From Pseudomonadota bacterium (lineage in GTDB: Bacteria; Pseudomonadota; Gammaproteobacteria; Burkholderiales; Burkholderiaceae_C), in contig JAJZEB010000017.1 of the NCBI GenBank assembly GCA_021805805.1, forward strand, positions 1 to 42,307: DNA of 42,307 nt, given 5' to 3'. A program made the translations under genes and the position numbers. Within the stretch, counting starts at the first letter, position 1. The number at the start of each line of letters is the position of its first letter. The notes beneath the pieces are model-generated. The model searched no databases, had not been told where the DNA came from, and worked only from the letters and a program-made list of their open reading frames with translations. Positions 34,821 to 42,307 of the stretch are shown in pieces.

Positions 34821-37139
34821 GTGTCCATGGCCCGCTTCGCGCTTGGCGTGCTGCTCGGCGACGCGGTGCAGATGCAGCAGCCGGAACTGTCTGCACTCGG
34901 CAGCTACCTGCTGACGGCAGCTCTGGGCGTGCTGGCGCTGCTCGCTGCGAGGCGACGGCCGTGGTTGCTGCTGCTCGGTGCCGCGCTGGCCGCGTACGGC
35001 ACGACCGGCTGGCGCGCGCAGGCGCGACTGGCCGATCGCCTGGCGCCGGCGCTGTGGGGCGGCGAGCTGACGCTGCGCGGCAGCGTGGCCGAGCTGCCGC
35101 AGTGGACCGCGCATGGATGCCGGTTCGTGTTCGCGCCGCGGCCGCCCACGCCGCACGGTGTGCCGCGGCGGCTCCTGGCAAGCTGGGCGCATGCGCCCGG
35201 TGCGCCGTGCGCGGTGCGCGGCGGGGAGCTCTGGCGGCTGCGGATGCGGCTGGTGCCGCTGCACGGACTTGCCAACCCGGGTGGATCCGACGCCGAACTG
35301 TGGGCTTTCGCGCAGCGCCTGGGTGGGCGTGCGACGGTGCTCGGCGGCGCACGCGAGCGAGCCGGAAGAGGTCTGGTCGCGACACGCGAGCGGCTGCGCC
35401 AGAGGCTGCACGAAGCGCTGTCCGGAAGTGCCCAGCTCGGTGCCGTGGCCGCGCTGGCGCTGGGCGAGCAGTCGGCACTCGACGCCACGGCGTGGGCCTT
35501 GTATCGCGACACCGGGGTCGCGCACCTGTTCAGCATTTCGGGCCTGCACATCGCGCTGCTGGCAGCGCTGGCCGGGGCGCTGGCCGCAGCGCTGTGGCGG
35601 CGTGCCAGCGCGTTCGGTCGCCCGTGCGCGCTTTGGCTGGCCACGCCGCTGCTGGCAGCTCGGGTGCGGGTCCTCGCCGCACTGCTCTACGCCGTGCTGG
35701 CCGGATTCGGCGTGCCGGCGCAGCGCGCGCTGCTGATGCTCACGGCAGTCGCGCTGGCGCTGCGCGGTGGGGTGCGCAGCGACTGGCGCGAGGTGCTCTG
35801 CTGGGCACTCGCCGCGGTGCTGCTGTGGGAGCCGTGGGCGTTGCCGCAACCCGGTGCCTGGCTGTCGTTCGGCGCCGTCGCCGCGCTGTGTCTGGGCGCG
35901 GTGCGCGCGGCGCACGGCGAACCCGTGCGCGGCCTGGCCGTTCGCGTGCTGGCGCGCCTGCGGCAGGCGGCCGGCGCGCAGTTCGCCGTCTGCACTGCGC
36001 TGCTGCCGCTGACCCTGGTGTTCTTCCAGCAGATCGCATGGGTGGCGCCGCTGGCCAATGCGCTGGCGATACCGTTGACAACGCTGGGCGTGGTTCCGCT
36101 GGCGCTGCTCGGACTGGCACTGCCGGCGCCGCTCGACGCTGCGGCGTGGCATGCGGCGGCGTGGATGCTCGATGCGCTGCAGCCGTGGCTGCGCTGGCTC
36201 GGTGGCTGGCCTCGCTGGTCTGCGCCGGCGCCGTCTCCGGCTGCGCTGGCCTTTGCCGCGCCGGGCGTGCTGGCGTTGTTGCTGCCGTGGGGCTGGCGGC
36301 TGCGCGTGCCGGGCGTGGCGCTGCTGCTGCCGTTGCTGGCGGGGCCGGCGCCGAGCCCGCAGCGCGCACACCTGGAGGCCTGGCTGGCCGACGTCGGGCA
36401 GGGCAGCGCCGTGCTGCTGCGCACCGCGCACCACGCGCTGCTGTTCGACAGCGGGCCGCCGGGGTCGGGTTCGCGGGTTCTGCTGCCGCTGCTGCGCGCA
36501 CGCGGAGTCGGCGCCCCCGACGTGCTGCTGCTCAGCCACGGCGACTCCGATCACGTCGGCGGCGCTGCCGAGCTGACGCGGTTGTGGCCGCGGATGCGGT
36601 TGCTGCGTTCGCCAGGCGACGCCAACAGCTACGGCCTGACGCGCACCGGCGACTGCCGCGCCGGTCAGCGCTGGAACTGGGACGGCGTGCGCTTCCAGGT
36701 GCTGCATCCGCCGGCAGGCGCGCGGTCGTCGCGGAGCAATGCGCTGTCGTGCGTGCTGCTGGTGCGCGCGGCCGGCGGCAGCGTTCTGCTGACCGGGGAC
36801 ATCGAGCGCGCGCAGGAGCGCGAGCTGATCGCGCGCGCCGGCGACGACGTGCGCGCGGATCTGCTGGTGGTGCCGCACCACGGCAGCCGCGGCGCGTCCA
36901 GCGAGGCGCTGCTGCGCGCCGTGGCGCCTCGCGTGGCCGCGGTGCAGTCCGGCTGGCGCAATCGCTACGGCCATCCGCATCGGCAGACGCTGCAGCGATA
37001 CGCAGCGCAGGCCATCGAGCTGCACCGAACGGACCGCGAAGGGGCGCTGCGCTGGCACGACGCCGAGCCGGCCATGCTGCGCGGCTGGCGCGCGGCGCAC
37101 CCGCACTACTGGCGCCCGGCCATTCGCGGCGTTCCTTGA
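34821..37139 (+). CDS. comEC: DNA internalisation-related competence protein ComEC/Rec2
   Basis: Inner-membrane channel protein for uptake of single-stranded DNA in natural transformation. About 772 residues: N-terminal helices and a small soluble DUF4131-type region (about 10-150), the Competence domain (about 200-480; DTGVAHLFSISGLHIALLAA) and a C-terminal metallo-beta-lactamase-like domain. The latter has LADVGQGSAVLLRT, SHGDSDHVGG (H573, D575, D577, H578), LLTGDIE and VPHHGSRGAS. All domains are intact. The start is uncertain: AAGGAG at 34809-34814 is well spaced for GTG 34821, but ATG 34827 is possible. No other competence gene is in the window. Confidence 0.93.
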   Translation: MSMARFALGVLLGDAVQMQQPELSALGSYLLTAALGVLALLAARRRPWLLLLGAALAAYGTTGWRAQARLADRLAPALWGGELTLRGSVAELPQWTAHGCRFVFAPRPPTPHGVPRRLLASWAHAPGAPCAVRGGELWRLRMRLVPLHGLANPGGSDAELWAFAQRLGGRATVLGGARERAGRGLVATRERLRQRLHEALSGSAQLGAVAALALGEQSALDATAWALYRDTGVAHLFSISGLHIALLAALAGALAAALWRRASAFGRPCALWLATPLLAARVRVLAALLYAVLAGFGVPAQRALLMLTAVALALRGGVRSDWREVLCWALAAVLLWEPWALPQPGAWLSFGAVAALCLGAVRAAHGEPVRGLAVRVLARLRQAAGAQFAVCTALLPLTLVFFQQIAWVAPLANALAIPLTTLGVVPLALLGLALPAPLDAAAWHAAAWMLDALQPWLRWLGGWPRWSAPAPSPAALAFAAPGVLALLLPWGWRLRVPGVALLLPLLAGPAPSPQRAHLEAWLADVGQGSAVLLRTAHHALLFDSGPPGSGSRVLLPLLRARGVGAPDVLLLSHGDSDHVGGAAELTRLWPRMRLLRSPGDANSYGLTRTGDCRAGQRWNWDGVRFQVLHPPAGARSSRSNALSCVLLVRAAGGSVLLTGDIERAQERELIARAGDDVRADLLVVPHHGSRGASSEALLRAVAPRVAAVQSGWRNRYGHPHRQTLQRYAAQAIELHRTDREGALRWHDAEPAMLRGWRAAHPHYWRPAIRGVP

Positions 37140-37232
37140 CGCGCATCGGGCTGGCGCAGCGGCGGTGGGCACCAACCGTCGCCCGCACCGCGGCAGCGCA
37201 ATATGCAGCGCAGATCTCGGCACTAAGGTTCC

Positions 37233-37272
37233 GGGGCAAGAACCAGGTCGTGCCGACGCCTGGCGTTGCTCC
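37233..37272 (+). promoter_or_regulatory. Leader hairpin abutting the ribosome binding site of the efflux adaptor gene
   Basis: GGGGCAA (37233-37239) pairs with TTGCTCC (37266-37272) with one G-T pair, and CCAGG (37243-37247) with CCTGG (37259-37263), around an 11-base loop. The Shine-Dalgarno GGAGG starts at the very next base (37273). Such a stem could tune translation, but it could also be chance in GC-rich DNA. No MerR-type operator was recognised here. Confidence 0.35.
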
Positions 37273-37283
37273 GGAGGCTTGCG

Positions 37284-38378
37284 ATGCATCTGTCGATTTC
37301 GTTGCGCATGGCCGTGCTGGCCGCGCCATGCGTGTTCGCGCAGGCCGCGGCGGTCGCAGCACCGCCGCCAACGTCCGCTTCGGCCGCCGCGGCGTGGATC
37401 CGTGTCGGGCCGGCGCAGCAGGTCGCGCTCGGCGTGCGCGTCAGTGCCGTGCAACCGGCTTCCGCCATCCGCGTCGAGCTGCCGGCGCGCGTCAGCGTTC
37501 CGGCTTCCGAGCAGGCGCTGGTCGCCGCGCCGGTGGCCGGCGTGGTCGTCCGAATCGACGTCGGCGTCGGCGAGCGCGTCGAGGCCGGCGCGCCGCTGGC
37601 CGAGATCGACAGCGCGGAGCTGGCGCAAATGCAACGCGAATACGCCGAGGCGAGCAACCAGCTCGCGCTTGCGCGCAGTCAGCTCGCGCGCGACGCGGCG
37701 CTGTTCGACGAAGGCATCATCGCGCGCAGCCGGCTGCAGCGCGCACGCGCGCTCGAACGCGACGCCCTGGTGCTGCAGCGCCAGCGCGCGCTGGCGTTGC
37801 GTCAGGCCGGAGGCGGCAATGGACTCGACGGCAAGGCACGGCTGCGCGCGCCGCGTGCCGGGGTCATCGCGCAGTCGCTGGTGCTGCCCGGGCAGCGCGT
37901 CGAGCGGGCTGCGCCGTTGTTGCGCATCAGCGGCAGCGGCGCGCTGCAGCTCGACATCGACGCCAGCCCGCAGCAGGCCGCCGGCTTCGACGCCGGGACA
38001 CCGGTCACGGTTCCGGGGTGGCACGCTCGCGGCGTGCTGCGCGGCCGCGCGCCGGCGCTGGGCAGCGGTCAGCGCGTGCTGCTGCGCGCGCGCCTCGATG
38101 AACCCGGCCAGCTGCTTCCCGGGACCCAGGTGCAGGCGCTGCTGCAACGCCCGGCACCGCGTGGAACCTGGGCCGTGCCGCCGACCGCACTGACCGATGT
38201 CGGCGGTGCGCCCGTGGTCCTGGTGCGTGGTGCGCCGGGTTTTCGCATCGTTGCGGTGACTCCGCTGGCGCGGCTGCCCGACGCTGTTCTGGTGCAAGGC
38301 CCGCTGCGCGCCGGCGATCAGGTCGCCAGCCACGGCGTGGTCGCGCTGAAGGCCGCCGCCGGCGGACCGACGCCATGA
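37284..38378 (+). CDS. RND efflux periplasmic adaptor (HlyD/CusB-like)
   Basis: Membrane-fusion protein of 364 residues that links the RND pump to the outer-membrane channel. GGAGG six bases upstream supports the ATG at 37284. An N-terminal signal (MHLSISLRMAVLAAPCVFAQ) is followed by a first lipoyl half (VAAPVAGVVVRIDVGVGERV, about 75-100). A helical hairpin follows (about 110-185, rich in Leu, Arg and Ala), then the second lipoyl half (LRAPRAGVIAQSLVLPGQRV) and beta-barrel segments. There is no extra N-terminal metal-binding domain and no obvious Met or His cluster, so the metal cannot be inferred from it. It overlaps the pump gene by ATGA. Confidence 0.85.
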   Translation: MHLSISLRMAVLAAPCVFAQAAAVAAPPPTSASAAAAWIRVGPAQQVALGVRVSAVQPASAIRVELPARVSVPASEQALVAAPVAGVVVRIDVGVGERVEAGAPLAEIDSAELAQMQREYAEASNQLALARSQLARDAALFDEGIIARSRLQRARALERDALVLQRQRALALRQAGGGNGLDGKARLRAPRAGVIAQSLVLPGQRVERAAPLLRISGSGALQLDIDASPQQAAGFDAGTPVTVPGWHARGVLRGRAPALGSGQRVLLRARLDEPGQLLPGTQVQALLQRPAPRGTWAVPPTALTDVGGAPVVLVRGAPGFRIVAVTPLARLPDAVLVQGPLRAGDQVASHGVVALKAAAGGPTP

Positions 38379-41300
38379 ACCTGCAGTCCTTGACGCTTTT
38401 CTCGCTGCGCCAGCGCCTGCTCGTGCTGGTGGCCACGCTGGGGCTCGTGGTCGGCGGCATCGCGGCGTGGCGCGCATTGCCGATCGACGCCTTTCCCGAC
38501 GTGTCGTCGCCGCAGGTCAAGGTCATCCTGAAGGCGCCCGGGATGACGCCCGCCGAGGTCGAGACGCGCATCGTTCTGCCGCTGGAGCAGGAAGTGCTGG
38601 GAATCGCGAACAAGCGCATCGTGCGCTCGGTGTCGAAGTACGGAATCGCCGACGTCACGGTCGACTTCGACGACGGAACCGACATCTACTGGGCACGCCA
38701 GCAGGTCGCCGAGGCACTGGCCAATGTGCGCGGCGAGCTGCCCACGGAGGTGCAGGGCGGTCTGGCCCCGGTGACCACGCCGCTGTCGGACCTCTACATG
38801 TTCACCATCGAGGGTGACGCTGCGCTGAGCGTCAAGCGCGAGGTGCTGCAATGGACGCTGCGACCGGCTCTGCGCACGGTGCCGGGCGTGGCCGATGTCA
38901 ACATGCTCGGCGGCGACGTACGCGCGTTCAGCGTGCGCCCGCTGCCCGCGCAGCTCGCGGCCTGGGGCCTGAGCGTGGCCCAGCTGCGCAGCGCGCTGGG
39001 CGCGAACAACAGCAACAACGGAGCCGGCCGCGTCGCCGACGGCGAAGAAACGCGCATCGTGCGCGTGCAGGGTGCGGTGCGCAGTCTTGCCGACATGCGC
39101 GACACCGTGGTGGCCAACGTGCGCGGCACCCCGGTACGCGTCGGCGATGTCGCCGAGGTCGAAACCGACAGCCTGACGCGCTACGGCGTGGTCACCGCCG
39201 ACGGGCGCGGCGAAGCGGTGGAGGGCATCGTGCTGGGGCTGCGCGGGGCCAATGCGGCGCAGGTCGTCGGAGGGGTCAAGGCGCGGCTGCGCGAGCTCGC
39301 CCCCAGGCTTCCAGCGGGCATGACGCTGCGCGTGTTCTACGACCGCAGTCAACTGGTCGAGCGCGCGGTCGGAACCGTGACGCGGGCGCTGGCCGAGGCC
39401 GTGGTGCTGGTCGTGATCATGCTGCTGGCCTTCCTCGGCGACTGGCGCGCCGCGCTGGTCGTCGCGCTGACGCTGCCGCTGTCGGCGCTGGCCACGTTCG
39501 TGCTGATGCGCTGGGCCGGGCTGTCGGCCAATCTGATGAGCCTGGGCGGACTGGCCATCGCGCTGGGAATGCTGGTCGACGCCGCGGTGGTCGTGGTCGA
39601 GAACCTGGTCACGCACATGGCCCACGACCGGCCGCCTGCCGGCGACGGGTCGCGCGCTGGCGCCACCACCGACCGGTTGACGCGGGTGCTGCACGGCGTC
39701 ACCGAAGTCGCCGCGCCGGTGATGTCCGGGGTGGCGATCATCGGCATCGTGTTCCTGCCGCTGCTGAGCTTGCAGGGGCTGGAAGGCAAGCTGTTCAGGC
39801 CGGTGGCGCTGACCATCGTGTTCGCGCTCGGCGCTTCGCTGCTGATCGCGCTGACCTTCGTCCCGGTGGCCGCGTCGCTGCTGCTGCGCTCGGGAAGCCA
39901 CGCCGACCCGTGGCTGGTGCGCCGGCTTTCGGCCGGCTACCAGCGGGTGCTCGACGCCGGTTTCGCGCACCCGCGGGTGGTGGTCGTGATCGCGCTGCTG
40001 TCGCTGCTCGCCGCCGCAGTGGCCTATACGCGCATCGGCAAGGCCTTCATGCCGGTGCTCGACGAGGGCGACGTCATCGTCCAGCTGCAGAAGCCGGCCT
40101 CGGTGGGCCTGGGCAGCACGGCGGCACTCGACGTGCAGCTGCAGCGCGCGCTGCTGCGCGACGTTCCGGAAGTCAGAGCGGTGATTTCGCGCAGCGGATC
40201 GGACGACCTCGGGCTCGATCCGATGGGCCTGAACGAGACCGATACCTTCCTGGTGCTGAAGCCTCGGGCGCAGTGGCGCGGCGACAAGGCTGCGGTGGTC
40301 GACGATATCCGCAAGGTCGTCGCGCGCTTCCCCGGCGTGGACTTCAGTTTCAGCCAGCCGATCGAAATGCGCGTCGCCGAAATGCTTACCGGCGCGCGCG
40401 GCGATCTGGTGCTGAAGATCTTCGGCCCCGACCTGGGCGAGCTCGGCGTCCTGTCGCAGCGCATTGCCGGCGTGCTGCGTCGAGTTCCCGGCGCGCAGGA
40501 AGTGATCGCCGCGCGCGCCGAGGGCGTCAAGTATCTGAGCGTCGACATCGATCGCGGCGCTGCGGGGCGCGCCGGGATCGACGCCGTCGCGCTGCAGCAG
40601 GATCTGCGTGCGCTGCTCGAAGGCGAACAGATCGGCGTCGTGCTCGAGGGCGTGCGTCGTACGCCGCTGCTGCTGCGCGGCGGCGAGTCGCTGCGCGACA
40701 GCGCCGATGCCTTCGCCGGGCTGACCATCACCACGCCCGACGGTGTGGCCCGGCCACTGACCAGCATCGCCCGCCTGAGCCCGACGCGCGGCCCCGTCCT
40801 GGTTGCGCACGAGGATGGCAGCCGCTTCGCCTCGGTGCAGGTGAACGTCGCCGGCCGCGATCTGGTCGGCTTCGTCGACGCGGCGAAGGCGGCGGTGGCG
40901 GCGCAGGTCCGGCTGCCGCCCGGCGTGCGGCTGCAATGGGGCGGCCAGTTCGAGAACCAGCAGCGCGCTGCGGCGCGCCTGGCACTGGTCGTTCCGATTT
41001 CGCTGGCGATGATTTTCATGTTGCTGATGACAACGTTCGGCTCACTGCGTCAGGCTCTGCTGGTGTTCGCCAACATTCCGTTCGCGCTGGTCGGTGGCGT
41101 GCTCGGGCTGTGGCTCAGCGGCCAGTACCTGTCCGTTCCGGCATCGGTCGGCTTCATCGCGCTGCTCGGCATCGCCGTGCTCAACGGCGTGGTCATGCTG
41201 AGCCACTTCAACGAGCTGCTGCGCCACGGCCTGCCGCTGCAGCAGGCCGTGCGCGAGGGCTCGCTGCGCCGCTTGCGTCCGGTGATGATGACCGCCACCA

Positions 41301-41503
41301 TCACCGCGCTGGGGCTGATTCCGCTGCTGTCGGCAGTCGGACCCGGATCGGAGATCCAGAAACCGCTGGCGATCGTCGTCGTCGGCGGCTTGCTGAGTTC
41401 GACGGCGCTGACACTGGTGCTGCTGCCGCTGCTGTTCGTGCGCTTCGGCGTGCCTCGCGAGCGCGACGGCGGCGACCGCAACGACGCGGAGTTTCGGGCA
41501 TGA
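38375..41503 (+). CDS. RND efflux pump, heavy-metal-efflux (CzcA/CusA) family
   Basis: Proton-driven inner-membrane pump of 1042 residues: two repeats of six membrane helices, each with a large periplasmic loop. It opens with RALPIDAFPDVSSPQVKV and PAEVETRIVLPLEQEVLGI, typical of the HME group. The helix-4 motif reads ALGMLVDAAVVVVENL (D402, E409), keeping the essential Asp of the proton relay. It is closer to the CusA-like VDAA form than to the CzcA VDGA form. I could not verify the three Met ligands of CusA, so the substrate (monovalent or divalent metal) is open. The second half has KAFMPVLDEGDVIVQLQKP and FIALLGIAVLNGVVMLSHFN. ATGA overlaps join it to both neighbours. Confidence 0.92.
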   Translation: MNLQSLTLFSLRQRLLVLVATLGLVVGGIAAWRALPIDAFPDVSSPQVKVILKAPGMTPAEVETRIVLPLEQEVLGIANKRIVRSVSKYGIADVTVDFDDGTDIYWARQQVAEALANVRGELPTEVQGGLAPVTTPLSDLYMFTIEGDAALSVKREVLQWTLRPALRTVPGVADVNMLGGDVRAFSVRPLPAQLAAWGLSVAQLRSALGANNSNNGAGRVADGEETRIVRVQGAVRSLADMRDTVVANVRGTPVRVGDVAEVETDSLTRYGVVTADGRGEAVEGIVLGLRGANAAQVVGGVKARLRELAPRLPAGMTLRVFYDRSQLVERAVGTVTRALAEAVVLVVIMLLAFLGDWRAALVVALTLPLSALATFVLMRWAGLSANLMSLGGLAIALGMLVDAAVVVVENLVTHMAHDRPPAGDGSRAGATTDRLTRVLHGVTEVAAPVMSGVAIIGIVFLPLLSLQGLEGKLFRPVALTIVFALGASLLIALTFVPVAASLLLRSGSHADPWLVRRLSAGYQRVLDAGFAHPRVVVVIALLSLLAAAVAYTRIGKAFMPVLDEGDVIVQLQKPASVGLGSTAALDVQLQRALLRDVPEVRAVISRSGSDDLGLDPMGLNETDTFLVLKPRAQWRGDKAAVVDDIRKVVARFPGVDFSFSQPIEMRVAEMLTGARGDLVLKIFGPDLGELGVLSQRIAGVLRRVPGAQEVIAARAEGVKYLSVDIDRGAAGRAGIDAVALQQDLRALLEGEQIGVVLEGVRRTPLLLRGGESLRDSADAFAGLTITTPDGVARPLTSIARLSPTRGPVLVAHEDGSRFASVQVNVAGRDLVGFVDAAKAAVAAQVRLPPGVRLQWGGQFENQQRAAARLALVVPISLAMIFMLLMTTFGSLRQALLVFANIPFALVGGVLGLWLSGQYLSVPASVGFIALLGIAVLNGVVMLSHFNELLRHGLPLQQAVREGSLRRLRPVMMTATITALGLIPLLSAVGPGSEIQKPLAIVVVGGLLSSTALTLVLLPLLFVRFGVPRERDGGDRNDAEFRA

Positions 41504-42307
41504 AGCGCGCGCGCGGTTTCCATTTCCATGCGGTGGCGGCGTTGGCGCTGGCCATGTCCATGGCGCTGACGCAGGGGGGCACCGTCGCCGTTGCCGCGCA
41601 GCCCGCGCTGCAGTCGCCGCCCAAGCTTGCGCCGCTGCCGCCGCTGGCTGCGTTGCCGCAGCCGAGCTTGCCACCTCGGCGCATCGCCGCCGACGCGCTG
41701 GGCGACGCCGCGGCGGTGCGGCAGGCCGATGCGACACGGCGAGCCGCGCTGGCCGAGCAGCGCGCGTTGCGCGCCGGCAGCCAGGAGTTCGAGCTCCAGT
41801 TGCAGGCGCAGCAGCGGCGTGTCGGCAGCGGCGCCGACAGCGGGCGCTACGACGAATGGCACGTGCAACTCGGCCGACCGCTGCGCTGGCCGGATCAGGC
41901 GCGGGCGGACCGTGCGGTCGGCGCCAGCACAGTCGCGCTGGCCGATGCCGGGGTCGCGTCCGCGGCGCGCGACAGCGCGGCGCTGCTGCTGCAGCTGTGG
42001 TTCGACGCCGGGCGAACCCGGGCGCTGGCGACGCTGGCAAGGCGCGCCGCGGCGGTCAGCGAGGCGCAGCGCGCGGCACTCGCGCGTCGGGTGGAGTTGG
42101 GCGACGCCAGCCAGCTCGAGCTCGACCAGATCGCCGCCGAGGCCGCGCGCGAGCAGGCGCAGGCCACCCTGGCCGACGGCTGCGCAGCGGCCGCGCGCAG
42201 CGCGCTGCTGGCGCGCTTTCCGGCCGCGGCGCAGGCGAGCGGCGAGCCGCTCGCGCCGGGCCCCGCACCGCGTTCCCTGGCCGCCGACGCGATGCGGCAC
42301 AGCAGCG
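41500..42307 (+). CDS. TolC-like outer-membrane efflux protein (partial, runs off window)
   Basis: The frame opens with ATG at 41500 inside the pump stop codon (ATGA) and stays open to the last base, giving at least 269 residues. A signal-like N-terminus (AVAALALAMSMALTQG) is followed by a Pro-rich stretch (about 37-58). Long Ala/Arg/Gln-rich helices follow, with the outer-membrane-factor pattern RRVELGDASQLELDQIAAEA near 200-220. Position after an adaptor and an HME pump, plus the helical pattern, support the outer-membrane channel of the tripartite system (CusC/CzcC-like). The C-terminal half is not seen, and no lipobox Cys is evident. Confidence 0.8.
   Translation, partial: MKRARGFHFHAVAALALAMSMALTQGGTVAVAAQPALQSPPKLAPLPPLAALPQPSLPPRRIAADALGDAAAVRQADATRRAALAEQRALRAGSQEFELQLQAQQRRVGSGADSGRYDEWHVQLGRPLRWPDQARADRAVGASTVALADAGVASAARDSAALLLQLWFDAGRTRALATLARRAAAVSEAQRAALARRVELGDASQLELDQIAAEAAREQAQATLADGCAAAARSALLARFPAAAQASGEPLAPGPAPRSLAADAMRHSS

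Noticed and set aside
33969-38477. A 1502-residue open frame on the minus strand opposite comEC and the efflux adaptor
   Set aside because: Only its C-terminal 251 residues are phosphoesterase. The rest is antisense to genes with strong family motifs and is Arg/Ala/Gln/His-rich low-complexity sequence, as expected from GC-biased codons read backwards.
1-42307. CRISPR arrays, insertion sequences, prophage, toxin-antitoxin or defence genes
   Set aside because: No regularly spaced repeats, transposase, integrase or phage motifs were seen on reading; every long segment is explained by conserved core genes.

Overview
The window is one contiguous stretch of a GC-rich bacterial chromosome (about two thirds G+C by eye, not computed). 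It is almost entirely housekeeping DNA, coding-dense on both strands. Several linkages point to a betaproteobacterium, most likely Burkholderiales: xseB-ispA-dxs-folE2 divergent from a Rieske oxygenase; tsaD divergent from rpsU-yqeY; rpsO-pnp; tpiA-secG-tRNA-Leu-nuoA to nuoN; and a DUF2818 gene straight after nuoN. I cannot name the genus. I see no phage, insertion sequence, CRISPR array, plasmid gene or rRNA.

Layout. 1-4870: polA (+) converges on a minus-strand group of two universal stress proteins and a 3-mercaptopyruvate-type sulfurtransferase. 4945-10190: a lone Rieske oxygenase (-) is divergent from the isoprenoid precursor operon xseB-ispA-dxs and folE2 (+). 10250-13060: yqeY and rpsU (-), tsaD (+) and a calcineurin-like phosphoesterase (-). 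13290-18105: rpsO, pnp, a zeta-crystallin-type quinone oxidoreductase, tpiA and secG (+). 18268-18352: tRNA-Leu(GAG). 18519-33064: a complete 14-gene complex I operon (nuoABCDEFGHIJKLMN, separate C and D). 33078-33952: DUF2818 and a NUDIX hydrolase, the latter overlapping DUF2818 by one base. 33969-37139: an ApaH/YfcE-like phosphoesterase (-) divergent from comEC (+). 37284-42307: a heavy-metal-efflux-type RND set (adaptor, pump, TolC-like channel) with ATGA overlaps; the channel gene runs off the window end.

How the genes work together. Dxs makes DXP from pyruvate and glyceraldehyde 3-phosphate and IspA extends prenyl chains, which feed quinone synthesis. Complex I reduces that quinone with NADH and pumps protons. 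TsaD, S21, S15, tRNA-Leu and PNPase serve translation and RNA turnover; SecG serves protein export.

I found no clearly new multi-gene system. The best points for a second look are: the DUF2818-NUDIX extension of the complex I operon; a His-rich loop in NuoL; a codon-usage break inside nuoB; a long RNase III-like hairpin in the pnp leader; a terminator just ahead of yqeY with dnaG-rpoD missing behind it; an orphan Rieske oxygenase; and a hairpin abutting the ribosome binding site of the metal efflux adaptor.
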